Positions 46,621 to 56,054 of a stretch of DNA of 64,000 nucleotides are shown in pieces (the first letter of the stretch is position 1; every line of letters starts with the position of its first letter). The stretch spans positions 123,180 to 187,179 of the forward strand of contig JAKBYX010000003.1 in assembly GCA_021840255.1 (NCBI GenBank), written 5' to 3'. A program made the position numbers and the translations under genes. Source of the DNA: Nitrospirota bacterium (GTDB lineage: Bacteria > Nitrospirota > Thermodesulfovibrionia > Thermodesulfovibrionales > JdFR-88). The notes under the pieces are model-generated. The model made no database searches and was not told where the DNA came from. It saw nothing but the letters and a program-made list of their open reading frames with translations.

Positions 46621-46854
46621 TGGGAATAAGAGCAAGCTTTTTTAAAGCCGCCCGATTTTTCCCCACAGCGCACATCAAAGCATTGTCTTACGTGCCAATT
46701 TCATTCAAAGCCGGTTCCGCATGTAGCCGGGAGGGCGGAGCAGTGACCTCGCAAGAGATTAAAAACAAAAAATAAAAATACAAAAAATTAAGAAATAAAT
46801 AAAAATTCCATGGAACAAAAAAATTCCCGGTGAACAAGGAAGGGGTCAAGAAAA

Positions 46855-47598
46855 ATGCCCGAAAAAACAGCGGCCAGTAAATTTTTATTGTTCCTGATGT
46901 CGGCGATATTCCTGGCGGTTGCGGCCTGTGCCCCCAATACGGAAAACCTGGTGCCTGTCACGTCCGGGGCGGCCGGAAAAGGACAAAAACCTTCTTATCC
47001 GGTCCAGGCGGGGGAATACCGGATCCGGCCCGGAGACACCCTGGACATTAAATTTTTGTATAACAAGGACCTGAACGAAAAGGTGACCGTCAGGCCGGAT
47101 GGCCGCATCTCCCTGCAGATGGTGCAGGAGGTCGTGGCGGCAGGGTTGACGCCCGCCGCGCTTACGGAGCAGCTTACCAAGGACTATGCCTCGAAACTGG
47201 CCAAGCCTGAGATCACCATCATCGTCAGTTCGTTCGGGGGACAGATGGTCTTTGTTGACGGCGAGGTCAACAAGCCGGGGATGCTCAACATGATCGCGCC
47301 AATGACGGTTTTGCAATCCATATCTGAAGCGGGCGGCCTGAAGGACACGGCCAATACGGGCCAGGTAATAATAATACGGCGCGGTTTCGGCAACAAGCCC
47401 ATTGCACTCTCGTTGAATGTGGAAAAGATCATTTACGGCGGGGCCCGGGACTTCTGGCTGCTCCCGGACGACATCGTCTATATCCCAAGGTCGCGCATAG
47501 CTGACGTGAACCTGTGGGTGGACCAGTACATAAGGAAGAACATACCGGTAAACGCGGATGCCGGGATATTCTATAACTTCAATCCGAAGGAACATTGA
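46855..47598 (+). CDS. Polysaccharide export protein (Wza/XrtA-type)
   Basis: YRIRPGDTLDIKFLYNKDLNEKVTVRPDGRISLQMV; SLBB-like GEVNKPGM. Confidence 0.93.
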   Translation: MPEKTAASKFLLFLMSAIFLAVAACAPNTENLVPVTSGAAGKGQKPSYPVQAGEYRIRPGDTLDIKFLYNKDLNEKVTVRPDGRISLQMVQEVVAAGLTPAALTEQLTKDYASKLAKPEITIIVSSFGGQMVFVDGEVNKPGMLNMIAPMTVLQSISEAGGLKDTANTGQVIIIRRGFGNKPIALSLNVEKIIYGGARDFWLLPDDIVYIPRSRIADVNLWVDQYIRKNIPVNADAGIFYNFNPKEH

Positions 47599-47680
47599 CA
47601 TTGACAGGGCCAGGGAAAAGGGACAGGGAAAGGCGCGCATAGCGGCCGGTTTAAATACCGGCGGGAGGCTCCAAATCAAG

Positions 47681-49168
47681 ATGACGGAACAAGAACGGAA
47701 AAGGGACATGGACGGATTAAGAGATTTTCTGACGGTAATCTTCAAGCACAAGGTGAAGATAATCGCGGTCTTCCTTGCAATCGTGATCACCGCGGGGGCG
47801 GCAGTTTTCCTTCTTCCGCCCACATATCAGGCCGAATCCACCCTGCTGGTCAAATTCGGCAGGGAATATATCTATCACCCCGTGGTGGGAAATGAGCAGG
47901 AGGAGAAGGACCCGCCCGCGATAAGCCAGGAGGAGAACGTCAACTCGGAGATCAATATCCTGACCAGCCAGGACCTGATAGAAAAGGTCATAAGCGCCAT
48001 AGGGGTGGACAACATCTATCCGGGGCTGGCCCGCTCTTCCTCTTGGCTTGCGGATGCAGGCATCGGGACCAGTATGACCCCGCTTCAGGCGGCGGAGCTC
48101 AGATTCTCAAAGAACCTCCATGCGGAGGCGGTCAGACGGTCCAGCGTTATCAGCGTCTCGTTCCGCCACAGGGACCCGCAGATAGCGGCCCGGGCGCTAA
48201 ACCTTCTTGTCAATTTCTACAAGGTGAAGCACCTTCAGGTCTACAGCGGGCTGCAATCCCCTTTCCTGGAAAAGCAGCTGGACTTTTATGACCGGAAACT
48301 CACGGATTCGGAAAACAGGCTGGAGAGCTTCAAACAGAAAAATCAGGTCTATTCCCTGGATGAGCAGAGAAGCCTTCTGCTGGGGCAGCGCATGAGTCTT
48401 GACACCGGGCTGAAAAACACAAAGAGCCAGATCGACGGACTGCAAAACAAGCTGCTTTCCCTGAAGGCGCAGATGAAAAAGATAGCGGCCAGCAAAAACT
48501 GGTATACGCCGACGGAACGCGACAAGATCATTGTGGACGCCAGGGGCAAACTTTTTGATCTGAGGCTGAAGGAGCAGCAACTCCTCCAGCAGTACAAGCC
48601 GGACAACCTGATGGTCGTGAACGTCCGCCAGCAGATCGCGATAGCGGAGGATTTCCTTAAAAAACAGGATGCGGACATAACGAAAAAGGTAAAGACCGGA
48701 AACGCGGTGTACCAGCAGGCGGAGACGGATGCCATCCAGACCGAAGCCGCCCTGGACTCCGATCTGGCGAAACGGGGGATACTAAGCTCCCAGTTGGGCC
48801 AGGTTAACGCCAGCTTAAGGGCACTGGACAGCGACGAAGAGGAACTTGAGAACCTGAATCGCGAAACGCAGATAGATGACCAGAACTACCGCACCTATGC
48901 GGCCAAGGTGGAGGAGGCCCGCATATCCGATGACATGAACCGCAGGAAGATGGCATATGTGAGCGTTATCCAGGAGGCCCAGGCCCCCTTTAAGCCTGTA
49001 GCGCCCAGGAGGATGCTGGACCTGCTGGGGGCGGTCATCCTGGGCCTGGTTTCAGGCATCGGCTATGCCTTCCTTTCCGAGTACTACTCGCAAGGCATAT
49101 CGACCACGGCCAACGTGGAAAAGAGACTGGACCTGCCGGTCCTTGCGACCGTGCCTTATAGAAAATAA
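47681..49168 (+). CDS. Polysaccharide chain-length determinant (Wzz-like)
   Basis: N- and C-terminal TMs with long coiled coil; YQAESTLLVKFGREYIY. Confidence 0.88.
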   Translation: MTEQERKRDMDGLRDFLTVIFKHKVKIIAVFLAIVITAGAAVFLLPPTYQAESTLLVKFGREYIYHPVVGNEQEEKDPPAISQEENVNSEINILTSQDLIEKVISAIGVDNIYPGLARSSSWLADAGIGTSMTPLQAAELRFSKNLHAEAVRRSSVISVSFRHRDPQIAARALNLLVNFYKVKHLQVYSGLQSPFLEKQLDFYDRKLTDSENRLESFKQKNQVYSLDEQRSLLLGQRMSLDTGLKNTKSQIDGLQNKLLSLKAQMKKIAASKNWYTPTERDKIIVDARGKLFDLRLKEQQLLQQYKPDNLMVVNVRQQIAIAEDFLKKQDADITKKVKTGNAVYQQAETDAIQTEAALDSDLAKRGILSSQLGQVNASLRALDSDEEELENLNRETQIDDQNYRTYAAKVEEARISDDMNRRKMAYVSVIQEAQAPFKPVAPRRMLDLLGAVILGLVSGIGYAFLSEYYSQGISTTANVEKRLDLPVLATVPYRK

Positions 49169-49192
49169 TGAAGAGCGGCGGGGAAAAACACC

Positions 49193-50437
49193 ATGTATCT
49201 TGATTTCTATAACCTGGGAAAAAGGCCGTTCCAGACCACGCCGGACCCTGAATTTCTCTTCCTGAGCCCGAGCCATAAAGAGGCCCTGGCCGCCATCATG
49301 TACGGCGTGGAGCAGCGCAAGGGGTTTGTCGCCATAACCGGAGAGGTGGGGGTTGGAAAGACCACAATAATCCGCTCCTATCTGGAAGGAGGCGGGCTGG
49401 AAGGAGGCTGCGGGGAAAAACTGAGGACGCTGTACATCTTCAATCCGGGCCAGTCCTTTGCCGGCCTCTTGAAGGCCATCTTCGGGGAGCTCGGGATGGA
49501 GGCCGGGACGGACGACCCGCAGGAGATGCTTAACCGCCTGTACGGGATATTGATCGAAGAGTACAAGAAGGGACACAACGTGGCCCTGGTGATCGACGAG
49601 GCCCAGAATATGCCGATGCAGACGCTGGAGAGCCTTCGCATGCTGTCCAATCTTGAGACTTCCAAGGACAAGCTTATCCAGATCATTCTTGCCGGCCAGC
49701 CGGAACTGGCCCAGATGCTCGAACGGAAGGAATTGAGGCAGCTCAGGCAGCGCATCGCGCTAAAGGCGGTCATTTCCCCTCTTTCCAGGGACGAGTGCGC
49801 CGCTTACATCCAGCACCGGATGGCCAGGGCCTCTTCCCGCGGCACTGCGGTCTTTACGCAGCGGGCGCTGAAAAAGATCATTGCGCAGTCCGGCGGGATA
49901 CCGAGGGTCATAAACGTTCTTTGTGACAACGCCCTTATCACCGGCTTTGGCTACCAGAAAATGCGGGTCGATTATGGCGTGGCGAAAGAGGTCATCGCCG
50001 ATCTGCGCGGCGCAAGCGCCAGGGCCTACCGGAAAAAACTCCTTTTCCCCGCCGTGGCCATTCTTGTATTTTTGGGGGCCGTTGCTGTCTCTCCCCACAT
50101 CGTGGGCATTTTATCCGGAAGAGTTTTACAGGGGACGCAGACGCGGCCCGCTTACAAAGCCGCGGCAGGCGGGCTTCATGCTGCCCCGCTCATCGCGGCC
50201 AGGGAAGCGAGCGCTGCCGTCCCGGACACCTCCTACGGAGAAGGCGTCCCCATTAAGAGGACGGTCAAAGAAGGGGACACCCTTCTCGGGCTTGTGAGGG
50301 ACATCTATGGCAATGATGATGAAAAGCTGGTCCGGCTGGTCATGCGGAGCAACACGAGCATAACCAACAGGGACATAATAAGGACGGGAGAGAAGATAAT
50401 TTTTCCCGCGGACGTTCCTTCCAGGGAGGAAAAATGA
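49193..50437 (+). CDS. ExeA/GspA-like AAA ATPase with TM and C-terminal LysM
   Basis: MYLDFYNLGKRPFQTTPDPEFLFLS; Walker A GEVGVGKTT; VKEGDTLLGLVRDIYGNDDEKLVRLVMRSN...GEKIIFP. Confidence 0.88.
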   Translation: MYLDFYNLGKRPFQTTPDPEFLFLSPSHKEALAAIMYGVEQRKGFVAITGEVGVGKTTIIRSYLEGGGLEGGCGEKLRTLYIFNPGQSFAGLLKAIFGELGMEAGTDDPQEMLNRLYGILIEEYKKGHNVALVIDEAQNMPMQTLESLRMLSNLETSKDKLIQIILAGQPELAQMLERKELRQLRQRIALKAVISPLSRDECAAYIQHRMARASSRGTAVFTQRALKKIIAQSGGIPRVINVLCDNALITGFGYQKMRVDYGVAKEVIADLRGASARAYRKKLLFPAVAILVFLGAVAVSPHIVGILSGRVLQGTQTRPAYKAAAGGLHAAPLIAAREASAAVPDTSYGEGVPIKRTVKEGDTLLGLVRDIYGNDDEKLVRLVMRSNTSITNRDIIRTGEKIIFPADVPSREEK

Positions 50438-51243
50438 GCAAGATATATGACGCACTTAAACAGGCACAGAGAGAGAAAATAGAGTCCTGGAGCTCCGGGC
50501 CACAGCCTTCTGCGAAATCCATCGCTGCCCCTGGGAGGGAAACCGGCTGTGGAAGGGCATTTTCTTCTGTCGATACCGCCCTCGAAAAGGCCATGAACCG
50601 CCTGTACCAGGGCATCGAGTCCCGCTTGCCGGACTGCCCCAGAAAGGTTGTCCAGTTCATGGGGTCCCGCAAGGGAGAAGGCGTATCGACCATAGTCCAT
50701 GACTTTGGCCTGATAATGGCGGCCAACCTGGGCAAGCCAGTCCTCATACTGGATGCCGACAGGCTTGAGCCTGTGCAGCACCTGCTTTTTGGCCTTGCGC
50801 CGGAATCCGGCTGGGACGGCCTGCTGAGTGGCAATTCACCCTTTGGGGATGGGGCCGGCGGTGGTGAAAGCTCCTGTGGAGGCATTGATAAGGTCCTGCA
50901 CCAGGTTGACGGGACGGACCTGTATGTTTGCCCGGCATCTCCGAAGGGCACGATCGCAAGACATGTTTTTGATCCAGTGAAGATGGACAGTCTGCTTAAG
51001 CAGCTGAGGACGCGTTTCGATCTGGTCATTGTGGATTCGCCCCCCGCGGAGTCGTCTCCCGACGGGCTGGCCATGGCCAGAAGCGCTGACGGCGTGGTCC
51101 TGGTGCTGGGGGCGGAGACGACCCGCTGGCCCGTGGCCATGAGCACAAAAGAAGCGATCGAAAAAAGCGGCGGCAACATCCTTGGCTCCGTCTTTGACAA
51201 GCACCGCTATCATATACCCGAGTTCATATACAAGAGGCTCTGA
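50434..51243 (+). CDS. CpsD/CapB-like ATPase, degenerate Walker A
   Basis: GSRKGEGVSTIVHDFGLIMAANLGKPVLILDADRLEP; DLVIVDSPP. Confidence 0.8.
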   Translation: MSKIYDALKQAQREKIESWSSGPQPSAKSIAAPGRETGCGRAFSSVDTALEKAMNRLYQGIESRLPDCPRKVVQFMGSRKGEGVSTIVHDFGLIMAANLGKPVLILDADRLEPVQHLLFGLAPESGWDGLLSGNSPFGDGAGGGESSCGGIDKVLHQVDGTDLYVCPASPKGTIARHVFDPVKMDSLLKQLRTRFDLVIVDSPPAESSPDGLAMARSADGVVLVLGAETTRWPVAMSTKEAIEKSGGNILGSVFDKHRYHIPEFIYKRL

Positions 51244-51286
51244 GGACCGGAAGGAGGCACAAGGGCAAGCGGGGGATTCCCGGCAA

Positions 51287-52729
51287 ATGAGCCTGAGGCG
51301 CAGACAGGCGCTGCTGTATGCGATGCGTCTTTTTGATGTTCTTGCCATGCTCTTTTGCCTTTTCCTTGCGGCGTTCATGGAGTCGGGCAATGAGCACGCA
51401 AGGTTTTTTGCGCATTTTCTTTCGATGCGCGTCAGGGTCTGGAACTTCCTGATATTTACCGTCTTCGTATTCGTCTGGTCCCTGATATTGGAGGGATCGG
51501 GACTCTATGCTTCAAAGCGCCTTTGCACCCGTTCGGAGGAGATATACGATATCGCAAAGGCGGTATCTCTGGGGACCTGCGCGCTTTTTGCAATTGCCCT
51601 GCTGTTCGATACCGGCATGAATAGTGCCGTCTTTCTTGGACTGTTCTGGGCCGCAAGCTGTGCCCTGATGATCTTTAGCAGGCTGGTCCTTAAACTGGTT
51701 TTAAAAAGGCTGAGAATAAGCGGAAGGAACCTGCGGTATGTCCTTCTGGTAGGCGCCAATCTCCGTGCCCTCCGGCTTGCGGGAATGCTTGAGACGAGCG
51801 CCGGCCTGGGCTACCGCATATTGGGTTTCGCCGACGACGAATGCCAGGCCCCCTCACGGGAATTCCGGGAGTCCGGTTACAGGCTTGTTAGCGGCCTGGC
51901 GGAGCTCCCTTCTTTTCTGAGAGGCTCCGTAATAGACGAGGTCATCATATGTCTCCCGCTGAAGTCATTCTACCAGGAAGCCGCCCGGGTCATTGCGTTT
52001 TGCGAGGAGCAGGGGATAGTGGTGAGGGTGCTCACGGACCTTTTCAACCCCAGGCTGGCCCGTTCGAAGGCTGCGAGTTTCGAGGGGGAGTCCGTGATCA
52101 GCTTCTACACCGGTAACATGGAGGATGAGATGGCCTTTATAAAACGTGCCATGGATATAGCCATCTCCTTCGTTTTGATCGTCATACTGTCTCCCGTTTT
52201 GCTTATGGCGGTGCTATTGATCAAGCTCACTTCTCCAGGCCCCGTCTTCTTCGTCCAGAAGAGGGTAGGGCTTAACAAGCGGAGGATCAGCGTTTACAAA
52301 TTCCGGACAATGGTGCCGGATGCGGAGAAGAAACAGGCGGAGCTGGAAGCTCTGAACGAGATGAGCGGGGCCGCCTTCAAGATAAAAGACGACCCGAGGG
52401 TCACTTCGGCCGGAAAGTTCCTTAGAAAGACGAGCATCGACGAACTGCCGCAGCTTTTTAATGTCCTGCTGGGGGACATGAGCCTGGTGGGGCCAAGGCC
52501 GCTGCCCGAACGGGACTTTGAGAATTTTGACACGGACTGGCACAGGCGGCGCTTCAGCGTGCGCCCGGGCATCACCTGCACATGGCAGATAAGCGGCAGG
52601 AACAATATATCCTTTGACCGGTGGATGGAGCTGGACATGGAGTATATCGACCGGTGGTCGCTCTGGCTGGACATCAAGATACTGCTTGGCACCATCCCCG
52701 CTGTCCTCAGGGGAAGCGGAGCGGCATGA
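51287..52729 (+). CDS. Polyprenyl-phosphate sugar phosphotransferase (WbaP/WcaJ-like)
   Basis: VYKFRTMVPDAEKK...KTSIDELPQLFNVLLGDMSLVGPRPLPE. Confidence 0.93.
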   Translation: MSLRRRQALLYAMRLFDVLAMLFCLFLAAFMESGNEHARFFAHFLSMRVRVWNFLIFTVFVFVWSLILEGSGLYASKRLCTRSEEIYDIAKAVSLGTCALFAIALLFDTGMNSAVFLGLFWAASCALMIFSRLVLKLVLKRLRISGRNLRYVLLVGANLRALRLAGMLETSAGLGYRILGFADDECQAPSREFRESGYRLVSGLAELPSFLRGSVIDEVIICLPLKSFYQEAARVIAFCEEQGIVVRVLTDLFNPRLARSKAASFEGESVISFYTGNMEDEMAFIKRAMDIAISFVLIVILSPVLLMAVLLIKLTSPGPVFFVQKRVGLNKRRISVYKFRTMVPDAEKKQAELEALNEMSGAAFKIKDDPRVTSAGKFLRKTSIDELPQLFNVLLGDMSLVGPRPLPERDFENFDTDWHRRRFSVRPGITCTWQISGRNNISFDRWMELDMEYIDRWSLWLDIKILLGTIPAVLRGSGAA

Positions 52730-53544
52730 TTAAAAAGGGCACTCTGGACATTAGCTGGCTTGGCGGCCTCATACCTTACAGGTCCATACCCGTTCTGGTC
52801 TATCACCATGTAACTGAGACGGAGCGGGAAGACATCCGCGCCTTTTCCATATCACCCGGCAGGTTCCTGTCCCAGATGCGATACCTGAAGAAAAAGGGGT
52901 ATGCGTCCATATCGCTGGACGAACTGGCGAACATTGAAATGGGCGGGGAAAGCGGCGCAGGGCCTGGCCCAAAAATAAAAAGCCCAAAAACAAAAAATTT
53001 GTTCGCGATAAGCTTTGATGACGGATATCTGGACAACTATACGAATGCCTTTCCCGTACTGAAACTATTCGGTTTCAAGGCCACGGTCTTCCTTGCCACC
53101 GGTTTTGTGGGCAAAAAAACGCAGCCCATCGGCTCCTGTGCGCCGTCGGCCCACATGGATTGGCCCCAGGCAAAAGAAATGCAAAGGCACGGGATGTCCT
53201 TCCAGAGCCACACATGCACCCACCCGGACATGACGAAGATAGGGGTTGAACAGATCAATCGCGAGCTAAACGAATCCCGTAAAGAGATCGAGGACCATCT
53301 GGGAGCACCGGTAAGACATTTTGCCTACCCTTACGGAAGATTTAATGAGCGTGTCATGGAACGGGTAAAGGAAGCGGGCTATGCATGGTCCTATGCGGCT
53401 GGGGCCTCTGAAAGAAGTAGTTTCGCAAGGGAACGGTTCGATGTAGACACGGAGGATCCGCCAGTTTTATTTCGCTTCATGGCCAGCGGCTATGGGAGCT
53501 GGGTCAGGACTGTACGGAATGGTTTTTTGAGGAAGCGTTTTTAA
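52726..53544 (+). CDS. Polysaccharide deacetylase (NodB-like)
   Basis: VYHHVTE; FAISFDDGYLDNYTNAFPVLKLFGFKATVFLAT; SHTCTHPDM. Confidence 0.92.
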   Translation: MIKKGTLDISWLGGLIPYRSIPVLVYHHVTETEREDIRAFSISPGRFLSQMRYLKKKGYASISLDELANIEMGGESGAGPGPKIKSPKTKNLFAISFDDGYLDNYTNAFPVLKLFGFKATVFLATGFVGKKTQPIGSCAPSAHMDWPQAKEMQRHGMSFQSHTCTHPDMTKIGVEQINRELNESRKEIEDHLGAPVRHFAYPYGRFNERVMERVKEAGYAWSYAAGASERSSFARERFDVDTEDPPVLFRFMASGYGSWVRTVRNGFLRKRF

Positions 53545-53579
53545 AAAATCCAATTTTTTGCAAGATCATCAGGTCCTCC

Positions 53580-54872
53580 TTGGTCATAGCCATAATAAAA
53601 CGTTTGAGGGGAAGCCGGTTGGTGCGCAATACCGCATGGATGTTCTTGGGGCAGGGGCTGCGCACAGTAATCCAGGCGGCCTATTTTATCCTGATAGCAA
53701 GGTCTCTGGGCTCCAGGAATTATGGCGCTTTCGTGGGAGTCTGCGCGCTGGTGGCAATAGTTTCCCCGTTTGCCGGACTGGGGGGCGGAAGCCTTTTGAT
53801 CAAAAATGTCGCAAGGAGCGCGGAGTCGTTCGGAAGGTATTGGGGACGCGCGCTTCTTGTCCTGCTGATAACGGGCGCGGTGCTGTTGTGCGTCGTGCTG
53901 GGGGTCTCAGGCTATGTATTTCCGGCGTCCATCCCTTTTATGCTTGTCCTGGTGGTGTCCGTTACGGACCTGTTTTTTTCACGCGCCATGGACATCTGTT
54001 CCCAGGCGTTCCAGGCTTTTGAGCGCCTCGAAAAGACCGCTCAGATACTGGTGATACCCAACTTTCTCAGGTTGGCTGCGATAGCGGGCCTTGGCCTTAT
54101 GGTCAAGGCGCCCACGGCGCTTCAATGGGGTTATCTGTATCTTTTAACAACAATGATAAGTTTGTCCATCAGTTTGTGGCTGGTCCACAAGGAGCTTGGC
54201 TCCCCGGTGTTCCTGTCCTCCGGTCTGAAAGGGGAGCATGCGGAGGGGTTTTACTTTTCGGCCGGTCTCTCGGCGCAGAGCATTTACAATGACATCGACA
54301 AAACAATGCTCACCCGGTTTTCCACCCTGAGCTCCGCTGGTATTTACAGCGCCGCTTACAGGATCATCGATGTTTCCTTTGCCCCTGTCCGGTCCCTGCT
54401 CTATGCCTCTTATGCCAGGTTTTTCCGGTACGGGGAAGACGGGATAAAGGGAAGCATGGGTTTTGCCAGAAAGGTATTGCCCGTTGCGGGCGGCTACGGT
54501 GTGGCCGGTGGTCTCCTTCTTTTAATGGCCGCTCCGCTTCTCCCTGTTGTTCTCGGAGCCCAGTACATGGAAACGGCTGAGGCCCTTCGCTGGCTTGCCC
54601 CGCTGCCCTTCATCAAGGCGCTCCATTACTTTGCCGCCGACAGCCTGACCGGCGCGGGTTTCCAGGGCATCAGAAGCGGCATACAGGTGTTTGTGGCAAT
54701 TTTCAATGTTGCGATAAACCTGTGGCTGATCCCGGCCTATTCCTGGCGCGGGGCGGCATGGTCCAGCCTTGCTTCGGACGGGCTCCTGGCCCTCCTGCTA
54801 TGGCAGGCCCTTTTCATCCTCCTGCACAGGCAAAGAGCCGCTGAAGGTATCGCTGCCGCCAGTGGGCAATAA
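53580..54872 (+). CDS. Wzx-like polysaccharide flippase
   Basis: Multi-TM; ARSLGSRNYGAFVGVCALVAIVSPFAGLGGGSLLIKNVAR. Confidence 0.85.
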   Translation: MVIAIIKRLRGSRLVRNTAWMFLGQGLRTVIQAAYFILIARSLGSRNYGAFVGVCALVAIVSPFAGLGGGSLLIKNVARSAESFGRYWGRALLVLLITGAVLLCVVLGVSGYVFPASIPFMLVLVVSVTDLFFSRAMDICSQAFQAFERLEKTAQILVIPNFLRLAAIAGLGLMVKAPTALQWGYLYLLTTMISLSISLWLVHKELGSPVFLSSGLKGEHAEGFYFSAGLSAQSIYNDIDKTMLTRFSTLSSAGIYSAAYRIIDVSFAPVRSLLYASYARFFRYGEDGIKGSMGFARKVLPVAGGYGVAGGLLLLMAAPLLPVVLGAQYMETAEALRWLAPLPFIKALHYFAADSLTGAGFQGIRSGIQVFVAIFNVAINLWLIPAYSWRGAAWSSLASDGLLALLLWQALFILLHRQRAAEGIAAASGQ

Positions 54873-54893
54873 GAATAAAAATAAAAAACAAAA

Positions 54894-56048
54894 ATGTCCT
54901 CAGCCAACATAATAATCTTCAGATGCGAGCTCATGGATTGGTCGGAGACATTTATTTATGCCCAGAGCGGGCACCTGCGCCGCTACGTCCCGAATTACCT
55001 GGGCGTCCGCTCCCTGGGCCAGCTGCCGCCGCCCCCCGGACCGTGCTTGATTGTAAATCGCGGAGGCTGGCTGGGGGGGCTGCGTGAGAACGCTTTTAAG
55101 GTCTGGAACGTTATGCCGGGGCTGTACGGACAGCTGAAAAGACTTCGCCCCGCCCTCATACACGCACATTTCGGGCCGGATGGCGCAAGCGCCGTGCCGC
55201 TTGCAGGCCATTTGAACGTCCCCCTAATTGTTACGTTTCACGGCTATGATACTGCCATAAACAGGCGAAATTTCAGCCGGTACGACTACATAACCCGTGC
55301 ATACGTCCGCAGGCAGGGGCGGCTTAAGCGAAAGGGGCGGGTGTTCATCGCGGTGTCCGAATCAATAAAGAAAAGGCTCCTGGAGCAGGGTTTCCCTCCG
55401 GATTCCGTCATCGTTCATTATATCGGCGTTGACACGGATTTTTTCCGGCCCGCAGCCGCGGTCCGGCGTGAGCCCTTTGTGCTGTTTACTGGCAGGCTGG
55501 TTGAAAAGAAAGGCTGCGAATATCTGATAAAGGCAATGTCCGGTGTACAGGCCGCCAGGCCGGAGACGAGGCTTGTCATAGCAGGCGACGGAGCGCTCCG
55601 TCCGTCCCTCGAACGTCAGGCGGAAAGGACATTGCGCAACTACACATTTCTTGGCATGCAGACCCGCGCGGAAGTCCGGGCGCTGATGAACAGGGCAAAG
55701 GTCTTTTGCGTGCCCAGCATAAGCAGCAACCCGGATGGGGCTGAAGGGTTCGGGATGGTGTTTGCGGAGGCCCAGGCCATGGGGCTGCCCGTTGTGAGCT
55801 TTAATTCCGGGGGGGTCCCGGAGGCGGTGGCGCATGGGGAAACAGGGTTCCTGGCCGAAGAGGGCGACTGGGAAGCCCTGGCCGGAAACATTCTGCACCT
55901 GATGGAAGACGGGCAGTTATGGAGGCGGTTCAGTGGCAACGGGCAGGTGAGGATAAGGCGGCACTTTGATCTGGCCCGTCAGACCGTTTTACTTGAAAAT
56001 ATTTATGACGGGGTGCGGAAGGGATTTCCCCAAGGGAAACAGAGGTAG
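54894..56048 (+). CDS. Glycosyltransferase, GT4 family
   Basis: FTGRLVEKKGCEYLIKAM, VFCVPSISSNPDGAEGFGMVFAEAQAMGLPVV. Confidence 0.93.
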   Translation: MSSANIIIFRCELMDWSETFIYAQSGHLRRYVPNYLGVRSLGQLPPPPGPCLIVNRGGWLGGLRENAFKVWNVMPGLYGQLKRLRPALIHAHFGPDGASAVPLAGHLNVPLIVTFHGYDTAINRRNFSRYDYITRAYVRRQGRLKRKGRVFIAVSESIKKRLLEQGFPPDSVIVHYIGVDTDFFRPAAAVRREPFVLFTGRLVEKKGCEYLIKAMSGVQAARPETRLVIAGDGALRPSLERQAERTLRNYTFLGMQTRAEVRALMNRAKVFCVPSISSNPDGAEGFGMVFAEAQAMGLPVVSFNSGGVPEAVAHGETGFLAEEGDWEALAGNILHLMEDGQLWRRFSGNGQVRIRRHFDLARQTVLLENIYDGVRKGFPQGKQR

Positions 56049-56054
56049 ACCGGG

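Noticed and set aside
46660-46745. GEMM/c-di-GMP riboswitch look-alike (TCAAAGCC...TAGCCGGG) in the EPS leader
   Set aside because: The distance between the two conserved segments is too short and the 5' GGCAAACC-type helix is missing; not enough for a call.
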